From contig NZ_JBBUKT010000013.1 in assembly GCF_038066715.1 (NCBI RefSeq), forward strand, positions 1-64,000: DNA of 64,000 nucleotides. The letters are read 5' to 3'. Of the stretch, positions 42,260 through 50,991 are shown piece by piece (the stretch's first letter is position 1; every line of letters starts with the position of its first letter). Made by a program: the position numbers and the translations under genes. The stretch is from Luteolibacter sp. Y139. GTDB lineage: Bacteria; Verrucomicrobiota; Verrucomicrobiia; Verrucomicrobiales; Akkermansiaceae. A model generated the notes under the pieces. It was not told the origin of the DNA and did no database searches. It saw nothing but the letters and a program-made list of their open reading frames with translations.

Positions 42260-45200
42260 GTGAAGTATCCCCACCCCATGCTGCGGTTTCCCTTACGCCT
42301 GCCCGCATCTCTGGTTCTGCCAGCGCTCCTGCTCGTCTCGGCAGAAACGGCATCCGCCGTCCCCTACTTCTACGGCATCTGGCAGCTCGGGAGTGACAAC
42401 GAGACCCCTGAGGAATTCGGCACCACCACGTGGACCATCAACGCCGCCCCCGGCTCGTCCACTATCAAGGACGACGACTACTACCTCACCGAGCCGATCA
42501 CCAATTTCGAGCGCGAAGTCACCTCCGGCGATCCACGCCACCGCATCCACTTTCCGCTGACCGCCGCCCAGGCATCGGCGACATCACGGCTGAAGCTGAC
42601 GCTCGATATGCTCTGGGGCGGCTCCTCCGCGCCGGGATTCGCCAGCCACGATCTGGCCATCACCATGAATGGCCGCCCGGTCGCGACCTTCAACGGCATC
42701 ACCTGGAACCGCACGCTGGAGATGACCTTTGCCGCCGCCTCGGTGAACGCCGTCACCGGAGAAAACATCATCCAGATCGAGCGCACCGGCGGCACCGCTG
42801 GCGCATGGATCGGCTTCGATTACCTGAAGCTCGATCACGACCCGACCGGCATGGCCGATGCCGACAACGACGGCCTGCCTCGCTGGTATGAAGAAAGCTT
42901 CGGCCTCAGCGAAAGCAATCCCGCCGACGCCGCGGCCGATCCTGATGGCGATGGCCGCACCACGCTTGCCGAGTTCCGAGCCGGCACCAACCCCACTGAC
43001 GCCGATACCGACAACGACGGCCTTTCCGATTCCGCGGAAATTACTCTCGGAACGAATCCCCTGCTCCGCGACACCGATGGTGACGGCATTGCCGATGGCG
43101 CTGAAATCACCACCAGCCCCCTGCTCGCGGACAGCGATAACGATGGCTATCCCGACAACATCGAGGTCGAGCAAGGCTCCAATCCCTCTTCCGCTGCCTC
43201 GAAGCCTTTCAATTACCCCGGTGCGATCGGCCTCCAGTTCGTAGCTGAGTCCCTGCAATCCGCCGCCCTGCCGCCCGGCGACCCGGCCGGCTACTTCCGC
43301 TTTCCGCAATGGAACGTCACACCGCCGCTACCCCAGTGGCGGCCCGACGCCGCAGTCACGACCGGCAGCCAATCCGCCCTCAAGAACCTCCGCGGCCAAG
43401 CGACCACCGCCGCAGCGAGCTGGAGCTATCACTTCGCGACTCCCGGACTCCACAAGGGCACCAGCAACGAACGGCTCTTCTCCGGCCTACTCCGCACCCA
43501 GCGCACCGGAACCATCAGCTCTAACAACACCGTCACCACCGCCATCAATACGCCGGCGTCCGTCACGCTCACCGGCATTCCCTACGCCACCTACGATCTC
43601 ATCGTCTACGCGGGCTACATCTATCCCGGCTCGCGTGCCGTCGTGTCGCGCCAGGGAGCCGCAGGAAGCGACCGCTACCTCCTTTCCGCCTCCGAGCCAC
43701 CCTTCCGTGCGTTCACGGAAGTCACCTCCACCACCACGCCACAGTCAGGCAACTACGTCCGCTATCGGAATCTCAATGGTGCGAGCCAGACCATCACCCT
43801 CACCTCCCTGCCGCCACTCCCACCCGCTTCCGGCACGGTCAACTATGCCTCCTACGCCGGCATCCATGGCATCCAGATCGTCGATAGCGGCACCGACACC
43901 GATGGCGACGGCATCAAGGACGCAATCGAAGTCGAGAACCGTCTCAATCCCGCAGTAGCCGACGCCACCGCGGATGCCGATGGCGACGGTCTCTCCAATG
44001 CCGCCGAACTCGCCGCCGGAACCGACCTTCATCACACCGACACTGACCGCGACGGCATCCCCGACAATCTCGACGCCGCCCCCCTCAACCCTGATCGTGA
44101 CAGCGACGGTCTCCTCGACGGCGACGAGGTAAATGCCACCCCTTTCCCATCGCTCCCCAACGATGCCGACAGCGACGACGACGGCTACAACGACGCCATC
44201 GAACGCGCCGCCGGCACCAACCCGATGTCCGCAGCCAGCGTCCCGCCACCGGTCCCCACATGGAACGGCACCACCCGCACCTGGACCTGGCGCATCGATA
44301 ACATCCGCATGCTCTGGAATCACCCGCAGTCGATGCTCGGCGCGCTCGAAACCAGCGACACCATGCTCGGCGAAGCCGTGGCCCAGGTCAGCCAGGGCGG
44401 CTGGAACAAGTCCCTCGGCATCGGCCTCCGCTATCGCGATGGCCGCGTCACCTATCGCTTCCGCTGCATCGAAGGCCTCTTCCGCGTCGCGGAAACTCCC
44501 GACAATCCGGCGAAGGCGGACGAAGGCTTCTGGGATAGCGACTGGAACGTCCCGCCGACCGACCGCTCGAAGGACTTCGGCTTCGGCGGCTACGGCCCTG
44601 CCGACGACTCGAAGCCACTCCGCATGGAGTTCACCGCCACCCGACCGAATGCCGGGGTGAATTCCTGGAACCTCAATTTCCTGATCGCCGATCTAACAAA
44701 TCCCGGCAGCCCCGTGACCCTATCGTCCAAGTCTTGGCTCGGTGCCCAGTCCATGGACTCGTCGATCACGAACGGGACCGCCGTCTGGACGAATGCTGCC
44801 GGACTCGCAGGCGCTTTCGACGTCGCACTCGAAACCGGAGTCAACGCCTACATCACGCCGAATGCACTCGGCCCCGTCGATACCGACAGCGACGGCATGC
44901 CCGACTCGTGGGAAACCACCAATCTTTTCAACATCAACAGCGCCGCCGATGCCACGCTGGATGCCGACAATGACGGCCTCATCAACGTGAAGGAATTCCT
45001 CGCCGGAACCAATCCCCGCGACGCCGACAGCGACGATGACGGCGCTTCCGACGGCAATGAGTTCTATCACGACAGCGACCCGCTCTCCGCCACCAGCAAG
45101 CCCGCGTGGTTCAACTTCACCGGCAGTCTCGCCGACCTCGACGGCGACGGCATGTCCGATGCCTGGACCCTCTGGTCCGGCGGCACCCACCGCGTTCCAA

Positions 45201-47284
45201 CCGCCGACGACGATGGCGATGGCGTGAGCAACCTCGCCGAAAGCGAAGCAGGCACCGATCCCGACGATCCGTTTTCAAAAATCGATCTCAAAACCTGGCG
45301 CGACAGCGGCAACCTCGTCCTCTCCTGGACCGATCTCCCGCTGAAAGCCTACGACATCGAGACCAGCCCCACCCTCGCCGGCTGGCAAAGCGCGGTCGGC
45401 TTGCCCACCTCCAGCATCGTCGGCGGCCGCCGCCAACTCTCGATCCCTGCCGGCTCATTGCCAGCCGGGAAGAACTTCTACCGCACGAAGATCTCGCCAA
45501 AGGACACCGACGGCGACGGCGTGGAAGATTGGATCGAGACCAACGTCCTCGGCTCATCCAACAGCACCCCCGACACACTTTCCCAGCCCATCACCCGCGC
45601 CAACGGCCAAACGCTCTCGGGCGATGCCGTCTCCTTGTTAGAGAAAGTCCAGGGCTCGTCTCCTTCCGGTGCTTCCTCCGGATCCAGCGCGCCCGGCACC
45701 CCTTCCCCCGTCAATGCCTCGCGCTTCCTGATGCAGTCCACCTTCGGCCCCACGCCGGAGGACATCGTCAAGGTCCGCCAGCTTGGCTACGAGGGCTGGA
45801 TCAATCAGCAGCTCACCCTGCCCCCGACCTACCACACGCCCTACATCGTGGAAGTGAAGCGTGACGCCGCTGGCAACAACATCGACCCCACTTACAACTA
45901 CAGCGATCAGGACAAGTTTCTCTTCGGCAACAATGCCACCACCCCCTTCGCCCGCGCCGCCATCGGAGGTCAGGACCAGCTCCGCCAGCGCGTCGCCTTC
46001 GCTCTCTCCCAAATCCTCGTCGTCTCCCGCCGCGATGCGAACCTCGAAGAGCGCGCCGAAGGCATCACCAACTACTACGATACCCTGCTCCGCCACGCCC
46101 TCGGCAACTACGGCGACCTCTTATTAGACGTCGCGCTTCATCCGGCGATGGGCACCTACCTCAGCCACGCCGGCAATCAGAAGGCCGATCCGTCCATCCC
46201 GCGCTACCCGGACGAGAACTTCGCCCGCGAGTCGATGCAGCTCTTCACCATCGGCCTCTGGGAACTCAATCCCGATGGCACCCGCAAGCTGGATATCCAC
46301 GGCGAGCCGATCCCCACCTACGACAACGGCACCATCACCGAACTCGCCCGCGTCTTCACCGGCCTCTACTACGACTCGCCCTACGGCTGGGGCGGCGCTG
46401 GCTGGGCGGATGAGCACTTCACCAAGCCCATGGTGATGTATGCCGACCGCCACGACTTCGACGCCAAACAACTCCCCCACGGCTTCGTCGTCCCACCTCG
46501 CGAACCGACCGAAAGCAATGGCATGCAAGACGTCCGCGACGCCATCGACGCACTCTTCCGCCATCCGAATACTCCTCCTTTCGTCAGCCGCCAGCTCATC
46601 CAGTTCCTCGTCACGGACAATCCCTCGCCCGCCTACATCAATCGCGTGCAGGACGTCTTCGTGAACGACGGCACCGGCAAGCGCGGCAACCTCGGTGCCG
46701 TGGTGAAAGCCATCCTCCTCGATCCCGAAGCCCGCGAACAACCGCTCTCCCCGAACTTCGGCAAGGTCCGCGAACCGGTCGTGAAGACCATGCACCTCGG
46801 CCGCCTCTTCAAGCTCGCCGAGACGCACCCCAACTTCGTCTGGTGGAACTGGACCGAGACCTACTACGGATTCAGTAAACAAGAGCCAACGAACTCGCCC
46901 AGCGTCTTCAATTTCTACACGCCCGTCTATCAGGCTCCCGGCGAAATCCGGAATGCCGGCCTCGTCAGCCCCGGCTTCCAGATCGTCGACACCTACTCGT
47001 CCATCTCCTTCCCGAACTTGATCTGGGAATACCTGCACCGCGGCTTCCGCTCGTCCTATGACTGGTGGTATCCGCTCGATTACTCGGACACCCTGCTGCT
47101 CGCCGAGAACCCGGCCGCACTGGTCGATCACGTGAACCTTCTCGTCTGCGCCGGCTCCATGACCGCCCGCACCCGCGGCATCCTGCTCAATGCCGTTTCC
47201 CAATCCTCGCTCGCACCCAAGGAACGCGTCGCCCTCGCCATCTGGACCGCGATGACTTGCCCCGAAGGTGCCATCCAACGCTGA
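42260..47284 (+). CDS. Large surface DUF1800 protein with calcium-type TSP3 repeats
   Basis: A 1674-residue exported protein. Signal: LRFPLRLPASLVLPALLLVS ends near ETASA. An N-terminal jelly-roll-like region (about 30-200) precedes three clusters of TSP3-type DxDxDGxxD calcium loops (about 200-320, 545-655, 873-975 and a last one near 1085; e.g. DTDNDGLSDSAEITLGTNP). The DUF1800 domain (from about 1150: SRFLMQSTFGPTPEDI, ESMQLFTIGLWELNPDG, FVSRQLIQFLVT) fills the C-terminus. DUF1800 and DUF1501 are usually encoded together, as here; their function is poorly known. The start is GTG at 42260; an ATG at 42278 is possible. Confidence 0.85.
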   Translation: MKYPHPMLRFPLRLPASLVLPALLLVSAETASAVPYFYGIWQLGSDNETPEEFGTTTWTINAAPGSSTIKDDDYYLTEPITNFEREVTSGDPRHRIHFPLTAAQASATSRLKLTLDMLWGGSSAPGFASHDLAITMNGRPVATFNGITWNRTLEMTFAAASVNAVTGENIIQIERTGGTAGAWIGFDYLKLDHDPTGMADADNDGLPRWYEESFGLSESNPADAAADPDGDGRTTLAEFRAGTNPTDADTDNDGLSDSAEITLGTNPLLRDTDGDGIADGAEITTSPLLADSDNDGYPDNIEVEQGSNPSSAASKPFNYPGAIGLQFVAESLQSAALPPGDPAGYFRFPQWNVTPPLPQWRPDAAVTTGSQSALKNLRGQATTAAASWSYHFATPGLHKGTSNERLFSGLLRTQRTGTISSNNTVTTAINTPASVTLTGIPYATYDLIVYAGYIYPGSRAVVSRQGAAGSDRYLLSASEPPFRAFTEVTSTTTPQSGNYVRYRNLNGASQTITLTSLPPLPPASGTVNYASYAGIHGIQIVDSGTDTDGDGIKDAIEVENRLNPAVADATADADGDGLSNAAELAAGTDLHHTDTDRDGIPDNLDAAPLNPDRDSDGLLDGDEVNATPFPSLPNDADSDDDGYNDAIERAAGTNPMSAASVPPPVPTWNGTTRTWTWRIDNIRMLWNHPQSMLGALETSDTMLGEAVAQVSQGGWNKSLGIGLRYRDGRVTYRFRCIEGLFRVAETPDNPAKADEGFWDSDWNVPPTDRSKDFGFGGYGPADDSKPLRMEFTATRPNAGVNSWNLNFLIADLTNPGSPVTLSSKSWLGAQSMDSSITNGTAVWTNAAGLAGAFDVALETGVNAYITPNALGPVDTDSDGMPDSWETTNLFNINSAADATLDADNDGLINVKEFLAGTNPRDADSDDDGASDGNEFYHDSDPLSATSKPAWFNFTGSLADLDGDGMSDAWTLWSGGTHRVPTADDDGDGVSNLAESEAGTDPDDPFSKIDLKTWRDSGNLVLSWTDLPLKAYDIETSPTLAGWQSAVGLPTSSIVGGRRQLSIPAGSLPAGKNFYRTKISPKDTDGDGVEDWIETNVLGSSNSTPDTLSQPITRANGQTLSGDAVSLLEKVQGSSPSGASSGSSAPGTPSPVNASRFLMQSTFGPTPEDIVKVRQLGYEGWINQQLTLPPTYHTPYIVEVKRDAAGNNIDPTYNYSDQDKFLFGNNATTPFARAAIGGQDQLRQRVAFALSQILVVSRRDANLEERAEGITNYYDTLLRHALGNYGDLLLDVALHPAMGTYLSHAGNQKADPSIPRYPDENFARESMQLFTIGLWELNPDGTRKLDIHGEPIPTYDNGTITELARVFTGLYYDSPYGWGGAGWADEHFTKPMVMYADRHDFDAKQLPHGFVVPPREPTESNGMQDVRDAIDALFRHPNTPPFVSRQLIQFLVTDNPSPAYINRVQDVFVNDGTGKRGNLGAVVKAILLDPEAREQPLSPNFGKVREPVVKTMHLGRLFKLAETHPNFVWWNWTETYYGFSKQEPTNSPSVFNFYTPVYQAPGEIRNAGLVSPGFQIVDTYSSISFPNLIWEYLHRGFRSSYDWWYPLDYSDTLLLAENPAALVDHVNLLVCAGSMTARTRGILLNAVSQSSLAPKERVALAIWTAMTCPEGAIQR

Positions 47285-47291
47285 ACCCATC

Positions 47292-48737
47292 ATGAACCGC
47301 CGCAGATTCCTCGGAGAAGCCAGTTGCGCCGCGATCGGTTCGACCTCCGTCCTCTCGACGCTACTCAACTTGACGATGGCGAACCACGCCGCCGCTCAAG
47401 GTGGCTTCGGCACTCAGCGCAAGACCCTGGTCTGTGTCTTCCTGTCCGGCGGATGCGACACCTTCAATCTGCTCGTCCCCACCGGCGCGGGCTACAGCGA
47501 GTATGCCGCCGCCCGCTCCAACCTCGCGATCCCTCAGGCACAGCTGAGGACACTCACCGGCACGAACTTCGGGCTCCACCCCTCCTGCTCGAAGCTCGCC
47601 GAGATGTTCAATGGCACCGGCTCTTTCGTGGGTAAGAAGCGCGTGAGCATGCTCGCGAACGTCGGCACCCTGATCGAGCCGATCCCCAGCAAGACCGCCT
47701 ACCTCAATGGCAGCGTTGCCCTGCCCAAGGCGCTCTTCTCCCACCGCGACCAGATCGAGCAATGGCAAACCTCCGTACCCCAGGGCATGCAGGTCCTCTC
47801 CGGCTGGGGCGGTCGCGCCGCGGACATCATCCACTCGACCCTCAATACCGAGCAGACCGGCGGCTTCTACATGCCGATGAATTTCTCCGTCGCTGGCAAT
47901 TCCGCGTTCCAGATCGGCCAGAGCGAGGGACAATTCGTCATCACCGGCAGCGGCGCTCTCGCCTTCACCGGCTCCACCGGAGACTCCGCTTCACTCCAGG
48001 CAAAACAGAGCGTCATCGAGCAAACCGTCGAGAGCCCCATTGAACAGCACTACTCGAATCTCTTCCAGCGCACCCACGGTCGCATCACCGCGAACTCGAT
48101 GGCTCGCGGCGAGGAGTTCCAGCAGCACTTCTCCAGCCCCGGCACGCTCAATGGCCAGGACGTGAACACGGTGGTGGCCAATGCTCCCTTCCCGAACCAC
48201 TGGATCTCCGCGCAGTTCCGTGCCGCGGTGAAAACCATCGCCATCCGCCAGCAGCTCAAGCTGATGCGGCAGACCATGTTCATCGACTTCGGCGGCTGGG
48301 ACCATCACGCCGAGCTGTTGGAAAACCACGCCAGCATGCTCGCGATCCTCGATGGCGCTCTCTACGCCTTCCAGCTGTGCCTCGAGACCCTTGGCCTTGC
48401 CAATGACGTGATCACCTTCACCGCCTCCGATTTCGGCCGCACCCTTCGCTCGAATGGCCAGGGCACCGACCACGCATGGTCGGGAAACCAGATCGTCATG
48501 GGCGGCCCCGTCGCCGGCGGCCTCATCCGCGGCAGCTTCCCCTCCCTCGTCATCGAGGGAAATGACGATGTCGGCCGCGGCGGCCGCATCTTCCCGAAAC
48601 TCTCCGCCGACCAGTACTTCTGCGAGCTCCTGCGCTGGTTCGGGGTCACCGCCGGCGACATGGATGAAGTGCTTCCGAATATCCGGAACTTCTACGACCC
48701 CTATAGTAGTTCCAACCCCGTCGGCTTCCTCGCGTGA
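47292..48737 (+). CDS. DUF1501 family protein with Tat-type signal
   Basis: A 481-residue protein of the DUF1501/alkaline-phosphatase-like fold. The N-terminus MNRRRFLGEASCAAIGSTSV carries an RR motif for Tat export, implying folding (perhaps with metal) before export. Conserved segments: CVFLSGGCDTFNLLVPTGAG, FIDFGGWDHHAELLENHASM and FTASDFGRTLRSNGQGTDHAW, matching the metal-site His/Asp pattern. It follows the DUF1800 gene after seven bases, the usual partnership. Enzymatic activity is unproven. Confidence 0.88.
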   Translation: MNRRRFLGEASCAAIGSTSVLSTLLNLTMANHAAAQGGFGTQRKTLVCVFLSGGCDTFNLLVPTGAGYSEYAAARSNLAIPQAQLRTLTGTNFGLHPSCSKLAEMFNGTGSFVGKKRVSMLANVGTLIEPIPSKTAYLNGSVALPKALFSHRDQIEQWQTSVPQGMQVLSGWGGRAADIIHSTLNTEQTGGFYMPMNFSVAGNSAFQIGQSEGQFVITGSGALAFTGSTGDSASLQAKQSVIEQTVESPIEQHYSNLFQRTHGRITANSMARGEEFQQHFSSPGTLNGQDVNTVVANAPFPNHWISAQFRAAVKTIAIRQQLKLMRQTMFIDFGGWDHHAELLENHASMLAILDGALYAFQLCLETLGLANDVITFTASDFGRTLRSNGQGTDHAWSGNQIVMGGPVAGGLIRGSFPSLVIEGNDDVGRGGRIFPKLSADQYFCELLRWFGVTAGDMDEVLPNIRNFYDPYSSSNPVGFLA

Positions 48738-49267
48738 AGATCAACCGCCGGCTGTTCGTCTTGGGATTGATCCTCGCGCTCGCTTCCCTCGTCCCTCTGG
48801 CTTGGATGTTTCTGATCGTGACATCCAAGGGCCCTCCAAGTCCTCGGGAAGCATCAAGGGAACCTGCAATTCCGGATGGGCCACCCATACCCACCTCTCA
48901 CATCCCCACCGCATCCGAGCGCCTTCTCGAAGGCTACGCCGACCCCTCGACACCACCCATCGAGGACCTGAAAAAAGTCCAGCGCGTCGTCGCCGGCTAC
49001 TTCTCGGTCGTCAAGGACGCCAGCCGCTTCCCCATCGGCGGCAATGCCGATCTCGCCGCCGCCCTGCGCGGCGAAAACCCCAACCGCGAGACTTACCTTC
49101 CGGAAGGACATCCGGTGTTCTCGAAGGACGGCTTGCTGATCGATCGCTGGGGCTCTCCGCTCGTGGTCCATCCGGAAGCATGGACTCAACTCGAACTCCG
49201 TTCAGCCGGCCCCGACAAGATCGCCTACACCTCCGACGATCTCGTCATGAAGCCATCAGGCAAGTGA
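48734..49267 (+). CDS. Membrane-anchored pseudopilin GspG-like C-terminal domain protein
   Basis: A 177-residue protein with one N-terminal membrane helix (LFVLGLILALASLVPLAWMF) and a soluble domain ending LLIDRWGSPLVVHPEAWTQL then RSAGPDKIAYTSDDLVM, the pattern of the type II secretion protein G fold (DGWGTP..., SAGPDG...T.DDI). No prepilin cleavage site is obvious. It overlaps the DUF1501 stop as GTGA with a GTG start at 48734. I infer it is the third component of the DUF1800/DUF1501 set in this lineage. Confidence 0.65.
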   Translation: MKINRRLFVLGLILALASLVPLAWMFLIVTSKGPPSPREASREPAIPDGPPIPTSHIPTASERLLEGYADPSTPPIEDLKKVQRVVAGYFSVVKDASRFPIGGNADLAAALRGENPNRETYLPEGHPVFSKDGLLIDRWGSPLVVHPEAWTQLELRSAGPDKIAYTSDDLVMKPSGK

Positions 49268-49271
49268 TCGC

Positions 49272-49341
49272 CAAGATTCCGCAACGAGGCGTCAGCCCAT
49301 CGCAAGGGCACATCAAGATTCGGCAAGCGGGCGTTAGCGCC
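49272..49341. repeat. Two imperfect 27-base direct repeats
   Basis: CAAGATTC.GCAA...GGCGT.AGC.C occurs at 49272-49298 and again at 49314-49341, matching at 21 of 27 bases with a 42-base period. Both sit in the 105-base gap before a PEP-CTERM gene. They could be a dispersed intergenic element or binding sites; I see no CRISPR features or open frame. Confidence 0.5.
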
Positions 49342-49372
49342 ACATTCGGTACTCCGCCACGCTGTGGGCCGC

Positions 49373-50023
49373 ATGAAGCACAAATTGTTAGCCCCCTTCC
49401 TCGCAGCAGCAGCCCTAGTGGCTCCCGGCATTACCTCTGCCACCACCGTCGGACTCCCTAACGGACTCGTTGCCACCACTTGGGACACCTTCACCGGCAC
49501 CAACTTCAGCAACGCGCCCTCGACCAGTTCCACTGGCCAGGTCACGGGAACCCTCACCTCGGTAATGACCGGCGGCGCTGTGTTCGGCGGAGGAGACCGG
49601 CTCTATTCCGGAACCTTCGTTCCCGGCCAGGATCCATTCTCGTTCAACCTGACGGCCCAGGGAACGGTCAACCAATCGTTCGACCAACTCAGCGTCGTCC
49701 TGAAGTTCACCTCCCCTGACAACACGGCCGCAGGTGCTCTCGGACACTTCGACATCACCTTGGAGGCCGCTGGCGCCGCCGCTGCAGCAGCTTCCGCCCA
49801 GACCGTGATCACCAGCTTCCTTGAGGGCGCGAATACGTTCTTCATCGTCAAATTTGACTGGAACGGCCTCAGCCTCGCTGCCGCCGACACCTACAAGTTC
49901 AACGTCACGAGCGACATTGGCCACGTCTCGCTGGATGCCATCCAGATCGTCCCCGAGCCAACCTCTGCTGCCCTCGGCCTTCTCGGCACCGCGATGCTAG
50001 TGATCCGCCGCCGTCGCAAGTAA
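49373..50023 (+). CDS. PEP-CTERM sorting-domain protein
   Basis: A 216-residue exported protein. Signal peptide MKHKLLAPFLAAAALVAPGI is cleaved near TSA. The body is a beta-rich, Thr/Ser/Gly domain of about 170 residues without catalytic motifs (FTGTNFSNAPSTSSTG, FDQLSVVLKFTSPD). It ends IVPEPTSAALGLLGTAML with an RRRRK tail, the exosortase recognition signal. Expected to be surface or matrix exposed. A strong terminator follows. Confidence 0.82.
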   Translation: MKHKLLAPFLAAAALVAPGITSATTVGLPNGLVATTWDTFTGTNFSNAPSTSSTGQVTGTLTSVMTGGAVFGGGDRLYSGTFVPGQDPFSFNLTAQGTVNQSFDQLSVVLKFTSPDNTAAGALGHFDITLEAAGAAAAAASAQTVITSFLEGANTFFIVKFDWNGLSLAAADTYKFNVTSDIGHVSLDAIQIVPEPTSAALGLLGTAMLVIRRRRK

Positions 50024-50043
50024 GATCCCATACGCAACCAAAA

Positions 50044-50079
50044 GCCGCGCTCGCGACCCCAGTCGCAGCGCGGCTTTTT
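50044..50079 (+). terminator. Bidirectional-looking rho-independent terminator
   Basis: An 8-bp plus 5-bp stem with a one-base bulge and CCCA loop (GCCGCGCT...AGCGCGGC) is followed by five T residues and preceded by AAAA. It follows the PEP-CTERM gene by 20 bases and also faces the end of the TonB-receptor operon on the minus strand, so it may serve both. Confidence 0.9.
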
Positions 50080-50181
50080 CTATGACCGGGAGCGCGGGAT
50101 TCATCCCGCCTCGTTGGTCCGGCGACTCAACCTCCCAAGCGGAATAAATCCCCCGCTCCCAGCAAACCCTCAGCTCCTCTC

Positions 50182-50982
50182 CTACGGCTTCGAAAGCCTG
50201 AAAAACCCACGCCCCGAAGCATTCGCCGCAGCACTCACCTCCCAATTTCCCGAACTCTGCACCGCTCCATTCACCTGCGTCCATGGCCCCGATGGACTTC
50301 CCGCAGTTTCAAGAACCCACCCCGTGCTCCCACTAACAGGCCAGCGCACGTGAACCGAAGCACCCGATGACGTCAGCGCCAATACCGGCGGAACCACCGG
50401 CGCCTCAGCCCTCGTGATCACCAGCTGCGGCCCATACCCCGTCACCTCCATCGAAGCGAAAGTCACATTGAGCGCTGTCGTCTCGCTCTCCGCCTGAAGC
50501 GCGAACCCATAGTTGGCGACACTCCCCGCGGCCCACGCGACCACCAGCGGCTTCACCTCCACCTCGACCCAGCTTCCCGACGATCCCGCAGGCACCGCCA
50601 GCAAACCCACGGGATCCGCCGCCACGAAATGATTCCAGCGCAGCGTCGGATTCGTGATTGTCCATGCCGCCGTCTGACGCAGGATCTGGATATTGCCGGG
50701 CACCAGATCACCGAAACTCGGATCGGGAGGCACCACGAAAAGCCGCAACTTCGCCGTTCCAATCTCAGCAGCCGGAATCGCCAGACCGGCAAGATTGAAT
50801 TGGATCAGCGCCCGCTGTGAGTGCGGCGAACCCACCCCGCTGGAATTGATCCCCAGCGTGGTAATCGTCCCCGTGGCGCGATCGGTGTAGGAATAGATGT
50901 CGCTGTCCTTGGTCGGACCCAGCGTCACGGTTTCAGCGGCAGCAGTCAGGCTGCACGCCAGCATCAGAATCGCAGCTCTCAT
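50182..50982 (-). CDS. DNRLRE-domain secreted protein
   Basis: A 266-residue exported protein with signal MRAAILMLACSLTAAA. Residues about 20-190 match the DNRLRE beta domain (VTLGPTKDSDIYSYTDR, SQRALIQFNLAGLAIPAAEI, GTAKLRLFV), a sheet often found in surface and adhesion proteins. The C-terminal 75 residues look like an Ig/fibronectin-like domain (WVLETAGSPSGPW). It is the last gene of the TonB-receptor operon, nine bases after the receptor, which is an unusual partner. Confidence 0.8.
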   Translation of the reverse strand: MRAAILMLACSLTAAAETVTLGPTKDSDIYSYTDRATGTITTLGINSSGVGSPHSQRALIQFNLAGLAIPAAEIGTAKLRLFVVPPDPSFGDLVPGNIQILRQTAAWTITNPTLRWNHFVAADPVGLLAVPAGSSGSWVEVEVKPLVVAWAAGSVANYGFALQAESETTALNVTFASMEVTGYGPQLVITRAEAPVVPPVLALTSSGASVHVRWPVSGSTGWVLETAGSPSGPWTQVNGAVQSSGNWEVSAAANASGRGFFRLSKP

Positions 50983-50991
50983 GATGTCTTG

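Noticed and set aside
42840-45540. Apparent tandem repeats (GATACCGACNNCGAC-like) suggesting a repeat array
   Set aside because: They are protein-level TSP3 calcium loops in frame within one gene, with unequal spacing, not a CRISPR or DNA repeat array.
46124-47368. 414-codon minus-strand frame within the DUF1800 gene
   Set aside because: Shadow of the DUF1800 domain; composition and lack of any start signal argue against it.
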